From Novosphingobium olei (GTDB lineage Bacteria > Pseudomonadota > Alphaproteobacteria > Sphingomonadales > Sphingomonadaceae), in NCBI RefSeq assembly GCF_012927405.1, contig NZ_JABBGM010000005.1:124001-188000 (forward strand): a stretch of 64,000 bases of DNA, in the 5' to 3' direction. The notes under the pieces were generated by a model. The model did not search any database. It worked only from the letters and a program-made list of their open reading frames with translations, and had not been told where the DNA came from. Numbering within the stretch: position 1 is the stretch's first letter; every line of letters begins with the position of its first letter. Shown here piece after piece: positions 42,214 through 49,711 of this stretch. The translations under genes and the position numbers were made by a program.

Positions 42214-43827
42214 ATGACCCGCCTGCCCGACGCGTCTGCCCCCAAGGCCAAGTCTTCCCGTGCCAAGGTGATGGCGACCGCACGCCCGATCTTTGCGCTG
42301 ATTGCAGGTGGCTTTGCCGCCACCGGATTTCAGCCGCTGGCAATGTGGCCGATTACGCTGGTGTCGTTTGCCGTGGCAATCGCACTGGTCGAACGGGCCC
42401 GCGGTCCGGGGCGGGCGTTTCTGGTCGGCTGGTTGTTCGGCGTTGGCCTGTTCACCGTGGGCAACGGCTGGATCGCCACGGCCTTCACCTATCAGGCGCA
42501 GATGCCTGCCTGGCTCGGCTGGATCGCCGTGGTGCTGCTGGCGCTCTATCTGGCGGTGTTCCCCGCCCTCGCGACCCTTGCTACGTGGCTGGTGACGCAA
42601 AAGGCGCGCGCCGCCATCCTTCCGGCGTTCGCGGCCTTCTGGATCGTTACCGAATGGATGCGAGCCTGGGTGTTTACGGGTTTTGCCTGGAATCCGGTAG
42701 GTGCGGTCGCGCTGGGAGGCTTTGGCAGGCCGGGCCTTGCCGCAGTGGCACCGTGGCTCGGCACATATGCGCTGTCGGGCCTCGTCGTCCTGCTCGCAGG
42801 CCAATGGCTGTTTGCGCAACGGGCCCTCGCCAAGGGCAACCGGAAGGCGGCCGTGGGCCATGCGCTCGTGCCGGTCGTGCTGTTCCTGCTGCCGATGCAC
42901 GGCCACAACGATACCGGCACCCTTCCCTTCACGCTTGTCCAGCCGAACCTGCGCCAAGACGAGATCAACGATCCCAGGCTGTTTGAAAGCCAGTTCCAGA
43001 ACATTGCCGCGCTTTCACTGGCGAGGAACCCGGGGCACCTCCGCCTGGTGCTTTGGCCAGAGAGTGCAGTGCCCGACTACCTGCGCACCGGCTACGCACC
43101 GTTCTGGTATGCCGAAACAACCTATGCCGGCGACCCGGTCATGGCGCGCGAGCGCATCGGGAGGGTGATCGGTCCCGGCAGCCTGCTGCTGACCGGGGCA
43201 GTGGACTTGTCGCAGGATCGCAAGGGCGCGATCAACGGCGCGTGGAACGTGGTGACCGCTCTCGATCCCACCGGCACGATCAAAGGGTCCTACGCCAAGG
43301 CGCATCTCGTCCCCTATGGCGAGTACCTGCCGATGCGCGAGCTTCTCACCCCGCTGGGTCTTTCTCGCCTGGTTGCAGGACAGCTGGACTTCTTCGCGGG
43401 CCCCGGTCCGCGCACCGTTGACTTCGGCCCGTTCGGCAAGGCGGGATTCCAGATCTGCTACGAGATCATCTTTTCGGGCGAAGTGGTGGATCGGGCGCAC
43501 CGCCCCGACTACCTGTTCAATCCGTCCAACGATGGCTGGTTCGGCAGCTGGGGACCGCCGCAGCATCTGGCGCAGGCGCGGCTGCGCGCAATCGAGGAAG
43601 GCCTGCCGGTGTTGCGCGCGACCACGACCGGCATCAGCGCCGTGATCGATGCGGACGGCGTGGTGCGCGAGCATCTGGGCCGGGGCGTGGCGGGCCGGCT
43701 GGACGGCATGGTGCCCCCGGCGCACGCATCGACTTTGTTTGCCCGGACCGGCAACGCCCTTCCGCTTGCCTGGGCTGGCCTGCTTCTGGTCATCGCGATG
43801 GTTGCAAGGCGCAGGACCGTGGGCTAG
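42214..43827 (+). CDS. lnt: Apolipoprotein N-acyltransferase
   Basis: This 537-residue inner membrane enzyme adds the third acyl chain to lipoproteins. The N-terminal half has about six or seven transmembrane segments. The C-terminal nitrilase-like domain shows the Glu-Lys-Cys triad: [23 protein letters not shown] and QICYEIIF. A last helix anchors the C-terminus. It follows a terminator and precedes metK by 38 bases. Confidence 0.95.
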   Translation: MTRLPDASAPKAKSSRAKVMATARPIFALIAGGFAATGFQPLAMWPITLVSFAVAIALVERARGPGRAFLVGWLFGVGLFTVGNGWIATAFTYQAQMPAWLGWIAVVLLALYLAVFPALATLATWLVTQKARAAILPAFAAFWIVTEWMRAWVFTGFAWNPVGAVALGGFGRPGLAAVAPWLGTYALSGLVVLLAGQWLFAQRALAKGNRKAAVGHALVPVVLFLLPMHGHNDTGTLPFTLVQPNLRQDEINDPRLFESQFQNIAALSLARNPGHLRLVLWPESAVPDYLRTGYAPFWYAETTYAGDPVMARERIGRVIGPGSLLLTGAVDLSQDRKGAINGAWNVVTALDPTGTIKGSYAKAHLVPYGEYLPMRELLTPLGLSRLVAGQLDFFAGPGPRTVDFGPFGKAGFQICYEIIFSGEVVDRAHRPDYLFNPSNDGWFGSWGPPQHLAQARLRAIEEGLPVLRATTTGISAVIDADGVVREHLGRGVAGRLDGMVPPAHASTLFARTGNALPLAWAGLLLVIAMVARRRTVG

Positions 43828-43836
43828 AGCAAGCAC

Positions 43837-43852
43837 ATAAAGCTTTCTTTAT
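43837..43852 (+). other. Small AT-rich hairpin in the metK leader
   Basis: ATAAAG and CTTTAT form a perfect 6-bp stem with a CTTT loop, ending 13 bases before the metK ATG. It could be a promoter -10 region (TTATAT) or a translation control element. It is too short to match known SAM riboswitch classes. Confidence 0.3.
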
Positions 43853-43865
43853 ATGGACCCGGCCA

Positions 43866-45092
43866 ATGCGCACCGATTACCTGTTCACCTCCGAAAGCGT
43901 TTCCGAAGGGCATCCGGACAAAGTCGCCGACCAGATCAGCGACGCGATCGTCGACCTGTTCCTTTCGAAAGATCCCGAGGCGCGCATCGCTTGCGAAACG
44001 CTGACCACGACGCAGCTGGTCGTGCTGGCCGGCGAAATCCGCTGCAAGGGTGTCTACGAAGACGGCGCATGGGCTCCGGGCGCGCAGGACGAAATCGAGG
44101 CGACCGTGCGCGAAACGGTCAAGCGGATCGGCTATGAGCAGGACGGCTTCCACTGGGAAACCTTCCGCTTCGAAAACAACCTGCACGGCCAGTCCGCGCA
44201 TATCGCGCAAGGCGTGGATGCTGGCGACAACAAGGACGAGGGCGCGGGCGACCAGGGCATCATGTTCGGCTATGCCACCGACGAGACGCCCGACCTGATG
44301 CCGGCAACGCTGTACTACAGCCACAAGATCCTTGAGCGGATGGCGGCCGATCGCCATTCCGGCGCGGCCCCATTTCTTGAGCCGGACGCGAAGAGCCAGG
44401 TGACGCTGCGCTATGAAGGTTCGCTGCCCGTCGCGGCGACGGCGGTGGTCGTTTCCACCCAGCACAAGCCCGGCTACTGCCTGACCGGCGACAATGCCGA
44501 CGCGGCCAAGTACGCCGAGCTCGAAACCTACGTGAAGAAGGTCGTTGCCGAAGTGATCCCGCCGGTGCTGCTGCGGGGCACGAAGTACTACATCAACCCG
44601 ACCGGCGCGTTCGAGATCGGCGGCCCGGACGGCGATGCCGGCCTGACCGGACGCAAGATCATCGTCGACACCTATGGCGGGGCGGCTCCGCATGGCGGTG
44701 GCGCATTCTCGGGCAAGGACCCGACCAAGGTCGACCGTTCGGCGGCCTACATCACTCGCTATCTTGCCAAGAACGTCGTCGCGGCGGGCCTTGCCACGCG
44801 CTGCACGATCCAGATCGCCTATGCGATCGGCGTGTCCGAACCGCTCTCGCTGTATGTCGATACGCACGACACGGGCACCGTGGCCGACGACAAAATCGAG
44901 AAGGCCATTCTCGGCATTGCCCGCCTCGGTGGGCTCACGCCGCGCAGCATCCGCACGCACCTTGGCCTCAACAAGCCGATCTACGCCAAGACGGCCGCCT
45001 ATGGCCACTTCGGCCGCAGGCCCCAGGGCGATCTGTTCCCGTGGGAGCGGACCGACCTGGTTGACGAACTCAAGGCTGCAGTCGCCGCCTGA
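43866..45092 (+). CDS. metK: S-adenosylmethionine synthetase
   Basis: This 408-residue enzyme makes SAM from methionine and ATP. All family signatures are present: [13 protein letters not shown] at the N-terminus, [12 protein letters not shown] (ATP and metal binding) and [19 protein letters not shown]. The start [19 protein letters not shown] is typical. It is followed by a strong terminator and a convergent acyl-CoA dehydrogenase gene. Confidence 0.97.
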   Translation: MRTDYLFTSESVSEGHPDKVADQISDAIVDLFLSKDPEARIACETLTTTQLVVLAGEIRCKGVYEDGAWAPGAQDEIEATVRETVKRIGYEQDGFHWETFRFENNLHGQSAHIAQGVDAGDNKDEGAGDQGIMFGYATDETPDLMPATLYYSHKILERMAADRHSGAAPFLEPDAKSQVTLRYEGSLPVAATAVVVSTQHKPGYCLTGDNADAAKYAELETYVKKVVAEVIPPVLLRGTKYYINPTGAFEIGGPDGDAGLTGRKIIVDTYGGAAPHGGGAFSGKDPTKVDRSAAYITRYLAKNVVAAGLATRCTIQIAYAIGVSEPLSLYVDTHDTGTVADDKIEKAILGIARLGGLTPRSIRTHLGLNKPIYAKTAAYGHFGRRPQGDLFPWERTDLVDELKAAVAA

Positions 45093-45115
45093 TCCTCGCC
45101 AGCGCTGAAATGAAC

Positions 45116-45147
45116 AAGGGGCGGGGCCATTTGGCCGCCGCCCCTTT
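45116..45147. terminator. Terminator between metK and acyl-CoA dehydrogenase gene
   Basis: AAGGGGCGG pairs with CCGCCCCTT, with a further GGCC/GGCC pairing inside, and a short T-rich stretch follows on the plus strand. It lies 23 bases after the metK stop. Confidence 0.8.
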
Positions 45148-45171
45148 CTCTTGAGACGCCACTATAGCGAG

Positions 45172-46461
45172 CTATTTCGCGTACTTGGCCTTTTTCGGGC
45201 CCATGTAGCCGAACAGATAGCCGGCCACCTTGCGCATCTGGATCTCTTCGGCGCCCTCGGTGATGCGATAACGGCGGTGGTGGCGATAGATGTGCTCGAA
45301 CGGCTTGTGGCGGGAATAGCCAATGCCGCCGTGCACCTGGATCGCGCGATCCGCCGCCTCGCAACACAGGCGGTTGGCGTAGTAATTGCACATCGAGATC
45401 TTGTCCGACAGATCGCGCTCGATCTGCTTGTGCTCCATCTTGTCCATCTGCCACGCCGTCTTGTAGATCAGCGCACGCAGCATTTCGCACTGGGTGGCAA
45501 GCTCGACCAGCGGGAACTGGATCGCCTGGTTCCGGGCAAGATCTTCGCCGAACGGCTTGCGGGCGCGGGCATAATCGACCGACTGTTCGACGCAGTAGGT
45601 CGCTGCGCCGAGCGATGAGGCGGCTTGCCGGATGCGGTTCTGGTGGACGAACGACTGCGCGATGGCCAAGCCGCCGTCGACCGGGCCAAGCGCCGCACTT
45701 TCTGGCACCCAGACATCGGTGAACGACACACGCGGGTGGTCGGTCGGCATGTTGAAGGTCCAGAGGTATTCCTCGACCTTCAGCCCCGGCGCATCGGCGG
45801 GGACGAGCAGGCAGGTAATGCCGCGCGCCGCGCCATCCTCGCCCGAAGTGCGGCAGAACGTGGCGACGTGGGTCGCGACATGCATGCCGGTCGTCCACAT
45901 CTTTTCGCCGTTGATTAGCCAGCCATCGACGCCGTCACGCTGCTGGCGCACGGCGCGCGTTTCCATGTGCGTGGCGTCCGAGCCGTGTTCCGGCTCGGTC
46001 AGGCCGAAGGCGGTGCGGCGGGTGCGTTCGAAGCCGCCGAAGATGAATTCCTTTTGCTGCTCTTCGGTGCCGAAGTGTTCGAACATCGCGACAAAGGGGA
46101 AGTTGCCCACGATCGAATGTTCATTCTGCAGGTCGTTGTGCAGGCCAAGCCCCTTCGCCGCGAACTTGTCGCGGATCACGGCCATCCACAGGTTCTTGCC
46201 GTCCTTGCCGCCGTATTTCTTGGGAGCGGAAAAGCGCCAGTGACCGGCCTTGTCGGCGCGCCTCGTCGCCTCGACCAGCAGCGCTTCCCATTCGTGGCGT
46301 GGCAGGCCGCCGTTCTCGAAATCTGTGCGGGCCCATTCGCGGCGGTGGTCGAAGAAGCGGATATTGTCGTCCTGCTCCTCGAGCGGCTTGATCTCGGCTT
46401 CGATGAAGCGGTCGAGTTCGTCGAGATAGTCCAGCAGATCCTGCGGCAGGTCGAAGTCCAT
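45172..46461 (-). CDS. Acyl-CoA dehydrogenase family protein
   Basis: This 429-residue FAD enzyme of the acyl-CoA dehydrogenase fold has the FGLTEPEHGSDATHMETRA segment, which forms the FAD and substrate site. WLINGEKMWTTGMHVATH follows, and RYRITEGAEEIQMRKVAGYLFG closes the C-terminus. It is longer than short-chain members and resembles the ACAD10/11-like bacterial group. It lies 5 bases downstream of a phosphotransferase-fold gene. In animals ACAD10/11 fuse these two activities to phosphorylate and dehydrate 4-hydroxyacyl-CoAs, so the pair probably does a similar job. Confidence 0.9.
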   Translation of the reverse strand: MDFDLPQDLLDYLDELDRFIEAEIKPLEEQDDNIRFFDHRREWARTDFENGGLPRHEWEALLVEATRRADKAGHWRFSAPKKYGGKDGKNLWMAVIRDKFAAKGLGLHNDLQNEHSIVGNFPFVAMFEHFGTEEQQKEFIFGGFERTRRTAFGLTEPEHGSDATHMETRAVRQQRDGVDGWLINGEKMWTTGMHVATHVATFCRTSGEDGAARGITCLLVPADAPGLKVEEYLWTFNMPTDHPRVSFTDVWVPESAALGPVDGGLAIAQSFVHQNRIRQAASSLGAATYCVEQSVDYARARKPFGEDLARNQAIQFPLVELATQCEMLRALIYKTAWQMDKMEHKQIERDLSDKISMCNYYANRLCCEAADRAIQVHGGIGYSRHKPFEHIYRHHRRYRITEGAEEIQMRKVAGYLFGYMGPKKAKYAK

Positions 46462-46466
46462 TTATC

Positions 46467-47804
46467 TCACTCCCAAAGGCCGCGCGCCTGGGCGAGCGCG
46501 GGATATTTCGGCATGTCGGCGGAAAGCGTATCCAGTGCCCGGCGTCTCAAGTCGGCAAGCAGGCCCGGTGTGGCGAGCGTTACCCGCCCGGCCAGGATAT
46601 CCTGCGTGAGCGCCATGTCCGACGTGGCAGGGCGCCCGGCGAGCTGGCGCCGCACGATGCCGAGAGCGTTCTGCGTCACTGCAAGCTCCCAGCGCTCGCG
46701 GCCCGAAAGCCGCTCCTTGACGGTCGAGGCCAGCCACTCGGACACGGCGGTCAGCATTTCGATAGCGGTCGGTTCGCCATCACCCGGCTCTGGCGCGGCC
46801 GGTGCAGGCGCCAGCGGGCGAGCCCGTTCGGCTTCAGGGGCATCGCCTTCGAGCAGGCGCAGGAGGTCCAGTTCCTGTTCCGAGGTGCGGCGGCCAACCA
46901 CGACACGTTCGATCTGGCGGTCCACGCCGCTGCGCCAGGTCTTGCCCATGCCGAGCGTACCGAGCGCCCACCACACCGTGCGGTAGATCAGCCAGAAACG
47001 GAAGCGCACGGGATCGAACGGCTCGCCGCCAGCCCCTTCATAAGCGCGTGCCAGCGTATCGATGTCGGTCAGGCCGAAGCCCAGCTTGTCGAGCCTGCCG
47101 AAGCGCCAGACGGTCATGCAACCGTAGGCCAGATCTTCGTGTCCATCGCCAAGGTGGGTGAGCTCCCAGTCCAGCACGCCGGAGAGACGGCCTTCGTGGC
47201 TCATCACGTTGCCGATGCGCAGATCGCCGTGCACCACTTTCGGCTGGGCCTCCGGCGGAAGATTGGCCCGCAGCCAAGCCAGGCCAAGCGCGATGATCGG
47301 CCGGTCGCCACCCGCATCGAGAAACTGCTGATGCAGCGCTTCGACCCCATCTGCAGGCTTGAGAACCCTGAGAAACGGGAGAGCTGCCGGATCCAGCGCG
47401 TGAATCCGCGCCATGGCCACCGCCAGTTCCTCGCCCAGCGAGGGCGGGCTTGATAGGGTAACCTCAGGGTCCGCTGTCCCCGGCAGGCAGCGCATCACGA
47501 ATCCGCGCCCGATTCCGTCGTCAGGGCGCAGCTCGGCAACGACCTCAGGCGCTGGGACGCCACCTGCGTGAGCATGGCGCACGATCGCGGCTTCTTCAGC
47601 CATGTCGATCGGCCGGCTCGCAAGCCATTCCTCGGATGGAGCGCGTCGCAGGACGAACGCTTCGTCGCCACAGTCGAAAAGCCAGGATTCGAGGTTGGCA
47701 CCCCCGGAAAGGCGGCGCGGATTCGTCACGGGGGCGGCAACACCTGCCCTGGTCATCACGGCGTTAAGACCAGCAACGAAATCGACTTGGTTATCGAGCG
47801 CCAA
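46467..47804 (-). CDS. APH-type phosphotransferase fused to DUF6285-like domain
   Basis: This 445-residue protein has an N-terminal aminoglycoside-phosphotransferase-like kinase domain (about 1-315) with the catalytic loop VVHGDLRIGNVM and the metal-binding GVLDWELTHLGD. After an Ala/Pro-rich linker (about 325-345) comes a ~100-residue helical domain (IEMLTAVSEWLAST...LAGRVTLATP). This domain resembles the DUF6285 partner often encoded as a separate gene beside such kinases. It is co-transcribed with the acyl-CoA dehydrogenase gene downstream. A hydroxyacyl-CoA kinase role, as in ACAD10/11, is likely. Drug resistance is unlikely. Confidence 0.82.
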   Translation of the reverse strand: MALDNQVDFVAGLNAVMTRAGVAAPVTNPRRLSGGANLESWLFDCGDEAFVLRRAPSEEWLASRPIDMAEEAAIVRHAHAGGVPAPEVVAELRPDDGIGRGFVMRCLPGTADPEVTLSSPPSLGEELAVAMARIHALDPAALPFLRVLKPADGVEALHQQFLDAGGDRPIIALGLAWLRANLPPEAQPKVVHGDLRIGNVMSHEGRLSGVLDWELTHLGDGHEDLAYGCMTVWRFGRLDKLGFGLTDIDTLARAYEGAGGEPFDPVRFRFWLIYRTVWWALGTLGMGKTWRSGVDRQIERVVVGRRTSEQELDLLRLLEGDAPEAERARPLAPAPAAPEPGDGEPTAIEMLTAVSEWLASTVKERLSGRERWELAVTQNALGIVRRQLAGRPATSDMALTQDILAGRVTLATPGLLADLRRRALDTLSADMPKYPALAQARGLWE

Positions 47805-48043
47805 TGCAGCCTCCGGTCTTCCTCACCCGCCTCGGAGGAACCTCCGGGCCTTTGGGGCGGGTTAACTTAACCAGTCAATTAAAGTCCAGCGTTGATTTGG
47901 AAAGGCAGCTTGTGGTTCCCGCAATCGGGATAATCCGCTCCGAAGCGGCGACCGGGCGAGAATTCTACCGCTTTCCTCAAGATTCGTCGTGAGTTACAAA
48001 TGAGAATGACGGGTAATTCGGGTCGGGGTTAGAGACAGCCAAC
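47805..48043. promoter_or_regulatory. Divergent region with TTAA cluster
   Basis: These 239 bases separate the phosphotransferase and serine hydrolase genes. TTAA occurs at 47862-47865, 47867-47870 and 47879-47882; the last two are 8 bases apart, one more than the CtrA consensus spacing. No gene is supported. Confidence 0.3.
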
Positions 48044-49015
48044 ATGGCACGTCGTTTTCAGAAGCTGATCGCAGCAGCGCTTTTCGCCGTTCCGGCTCTC
48101 GCCGCGACGCCGCAGGCCGTACAAAGTCGCCCGCCGGTGGCGATGCAGGACGCGCGCGACCTTGAAATCCAGAACCGTGTCGCCGCGCTGGTCGCGCAAG
48201 GTCGTGGCCGGATCGGCGTGGCGGCAATGGATCTTGACGGTGGCGGCCAGATCCTCGTCAACGGCGACATGCCGTTTCCGATGGCAAGCACCGCTAAGAT
48301 CGCAGTGGCGTGCACGATGCTCGACAAGGTCGAACAGGGGCTGATGCGGTTGGACCAGCCGCTTCCGATGATGGTAGCCGTTCCGCAGCCGGCATCGGCT
48401 CGCAGCTTCGAGGCGCCCCTTCGCGCGGGCCAGATGCTGACCGCGCAAGGCCTGATGGAATTGTCGATTACGCGGAGCAATAACGAAGCGACTGATGGCC
48501 TGATCACGGCCGTAGGCGGGATCCAGGCGGTCAATGCTTGGCTGACGAGCAAGGGCATTGCCGGTCAGCGGCTTGACCATACGATGGCGACCCTCGTGCG
48601 CGACGATGGCCGCGTGAACCCTGCCACCACGATCACGACGAGGACGAGCAGCACGCCCCGGGCCATGCTTGCGCTGCTGGCAGCGATCGACAGGGGCAAT
48701 GCGCTGAGCCCTCAAAGCCGGGCGGTCCTGCTCGACACGATGACCCGGACCAGCACCGGTCGCAACCGCATCCGCGCTGGACTGCCGGAAGGCACCTTGT
48801 TCGCCCATAAGACGGGGACTCTTTCGGGCGTTACCGATGACGTGGGCATCGTTCGCCTGCCCGATGGCCGCCATCTCGCACTGGTCATCTTTGTTACGGG
48901 CCCCGAGGGCCACACGGCGCATGCCGGGCTGATCTCGCAGATCGCCAGAACAGTCTATGACGGGTACAGCATGCCGTCCACGAGCGGCACCCAGGAAATC
49001 GTCCGCCGTCGCTGA
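48044..49015 (+). CDS. Class A beta-lactamase-like serine hydrolase
   Basis: This 323-residue exported protein has a signal peptide (MARRFQKLIAAALFAVPALA) and the serine beta-lactamase/PBP fold motifs S82-T-A-K85, S145-N-N147 (SDN-like) and K256-T-G258. The omega-loop region (~178-202) contains no Glu, whereas class A beta-lactamases use Glu166 there for deacylation. It may therefore be a slow or inactive lactamase, or a PBP-like hydrolase. It has its own strong terminator downstream. Confidence 0.8.
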   Translation: MARRFQKLIAAALFAVPALAATPQAVQSRPPVAMQDARDLEIQNRVAALVAQGRGRIGVAAMDLDGGGQILVNGDMPFPMASTAKIAVACTMLDKVEQGLMRLDQPLPMMVAVPQPASARSFEAPLRAGQMLTAQGLMELSITRSNNEATDGLITAVGGIQAVNAWLTSKGIAGQRLDHTMATLVRDDGRVNPATTITTRTSSTPRAMLALLAAIDRGNALSPQSRAVLLDTMTRTSTGRNRIRAGLPEGTLFAHKTGTLSGVTDDVGIVRLPDGRHLALVIFVTGPEGHTAHAGLISQIARTVYDGYSMPSTSGTQEIVRRR

Positions 49016-49052
49016 GCGATTTCAAGCCGGAAAAAATTTCCGAGCTTGTGAG

Positions 49053-49080
49053 AAAGGCGCCTGATCCGGGCGCCTTTTTT
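49053..49080 (+). terminator. Rho-independent terminator after the serine hydrolase gene
   Basis: AAAGGCGCC and GGCGCCTTT form a perfect 9-bp stem around a 7-base loop, followed by a run of T residues to 49080. Confidence 0.93.
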
Positions 49081-49118
49081 CGTGTTCAACATTACTTATC
49101 CCACGCGCGAACGGAAAA

Positions 49119-49146
49119 GGGCACGGATGCGCGCGCATCCGTGCCC
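49119..49146 (-). terminator. Terminator of the small lipoprotein gene
   Basis: GGGCACGGATGCG and CGCATCCGTGCCC form a perfect stem with a minimal loop. On the minus strand TTTT follows the stem. It lies 33 bases after the lipoprotein stop codon. Confidence 0.85.
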
Positions 49147-49178
49147 CTCTATCCGTAACCTGCCCTTGCGGGCGGGGA

Positions 49179-49385
49179 TTACATCTTCGCGGCTTCGCTC
49201 GCGTCAGCAGCGGCTTCCGAAGCCGAGGCGCTGGCGTCAGCAGCGGCGCCCGAGGCGTCAGCAGCGGCTTCCGAAGCGTCAGCAGCAGCTTCAGTGGCAG
49301 CTTCGGTGGCTTCCGGAGCCTTTTCCGAGCAGCCGGCGAGGGCGAAGGCGGTGCCGGCGACAGCGGCGAGGATGAGCTTGCGCAT
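49179..49385 (-). CDS. Small Ala-rich lipoprotein
   Basis: This 68-residue protein has a signal peptide and lipobox LAGC (Cys at about residue 19). The rest is made of repeats of the kind SEAAADAS and ATEAAADAS, rich in Ala, Asp, Glu and Ser. After lipidation only ~50 residues remain, likely an extended or helical acidic rod in the periplasm. It has its own terminator. It is superficially like entericidin-type lipoproteins, but no family is certain. Confidence 0.7.
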   Translation of the reverse strand: MRKLILAAVAGTAFALAGCSEKAPEATEAATEAAADASEAAADASGAAADASASASEAAADASEAAKM

Positions 49386-49711
49386 GCGTTACAATCCCTG
49401 GATTGAAGTGAACCGCGCCGGGCAAGCAGCCCGCCGCAAAGCCTACTCTGGCGGTAGACTTCCCGCCCCAATTAATCGGCAATTCATCGGCTTGCAAGCG
49501 TTCAACGTATGCACTTCATCGCTGGAATTCCATCTTCCGGAAGTGGAACGCTTTTTTGCCCCCGCATTGCGGCTCTGTAGCTTGCGACGAAACGCTCTCC
49601 AGGTGCGCCTGACCGTGCGCTGGAGCCGCCATTCTGACACATGAATGATACGGCGACGAAGGCAGCCCGAAATGCTTTTACCGGACGATGCGAAGGGCTA
49701 CATCGCGGCGT
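49386..49711. other. Intergenic region without a supported gene
   Basis: These 326 bases lie between the divergent lipoprotein and polA genes. They should hold both promoters. The open frames here have neither a plausible start nor a protein-like composition. No riboswitch, repeat or tRNA was recognised. Confidence 0.5.

Noticed and set aside
43828..43865. SAM-II or SAM/SAH riboswitch before metK
   Set aside because: The leader is shorter than the known classes and lacks their conserved core; only a single 6-bp hairpin is present.
46467..47804. Aminoglycoside resistance gene
   Set aside because: The kinase fold is the APH superfamily, but operon context with an acyl-CoA dehydrogenase points to acyl-CoA metabolism.
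47862..47882. CtrA box between the phosphotransferase and serine hydrolase genes
   Set aside because: The TTAA pairs are separated by 1 and 8 bases, not 7, so the consensus is not met.
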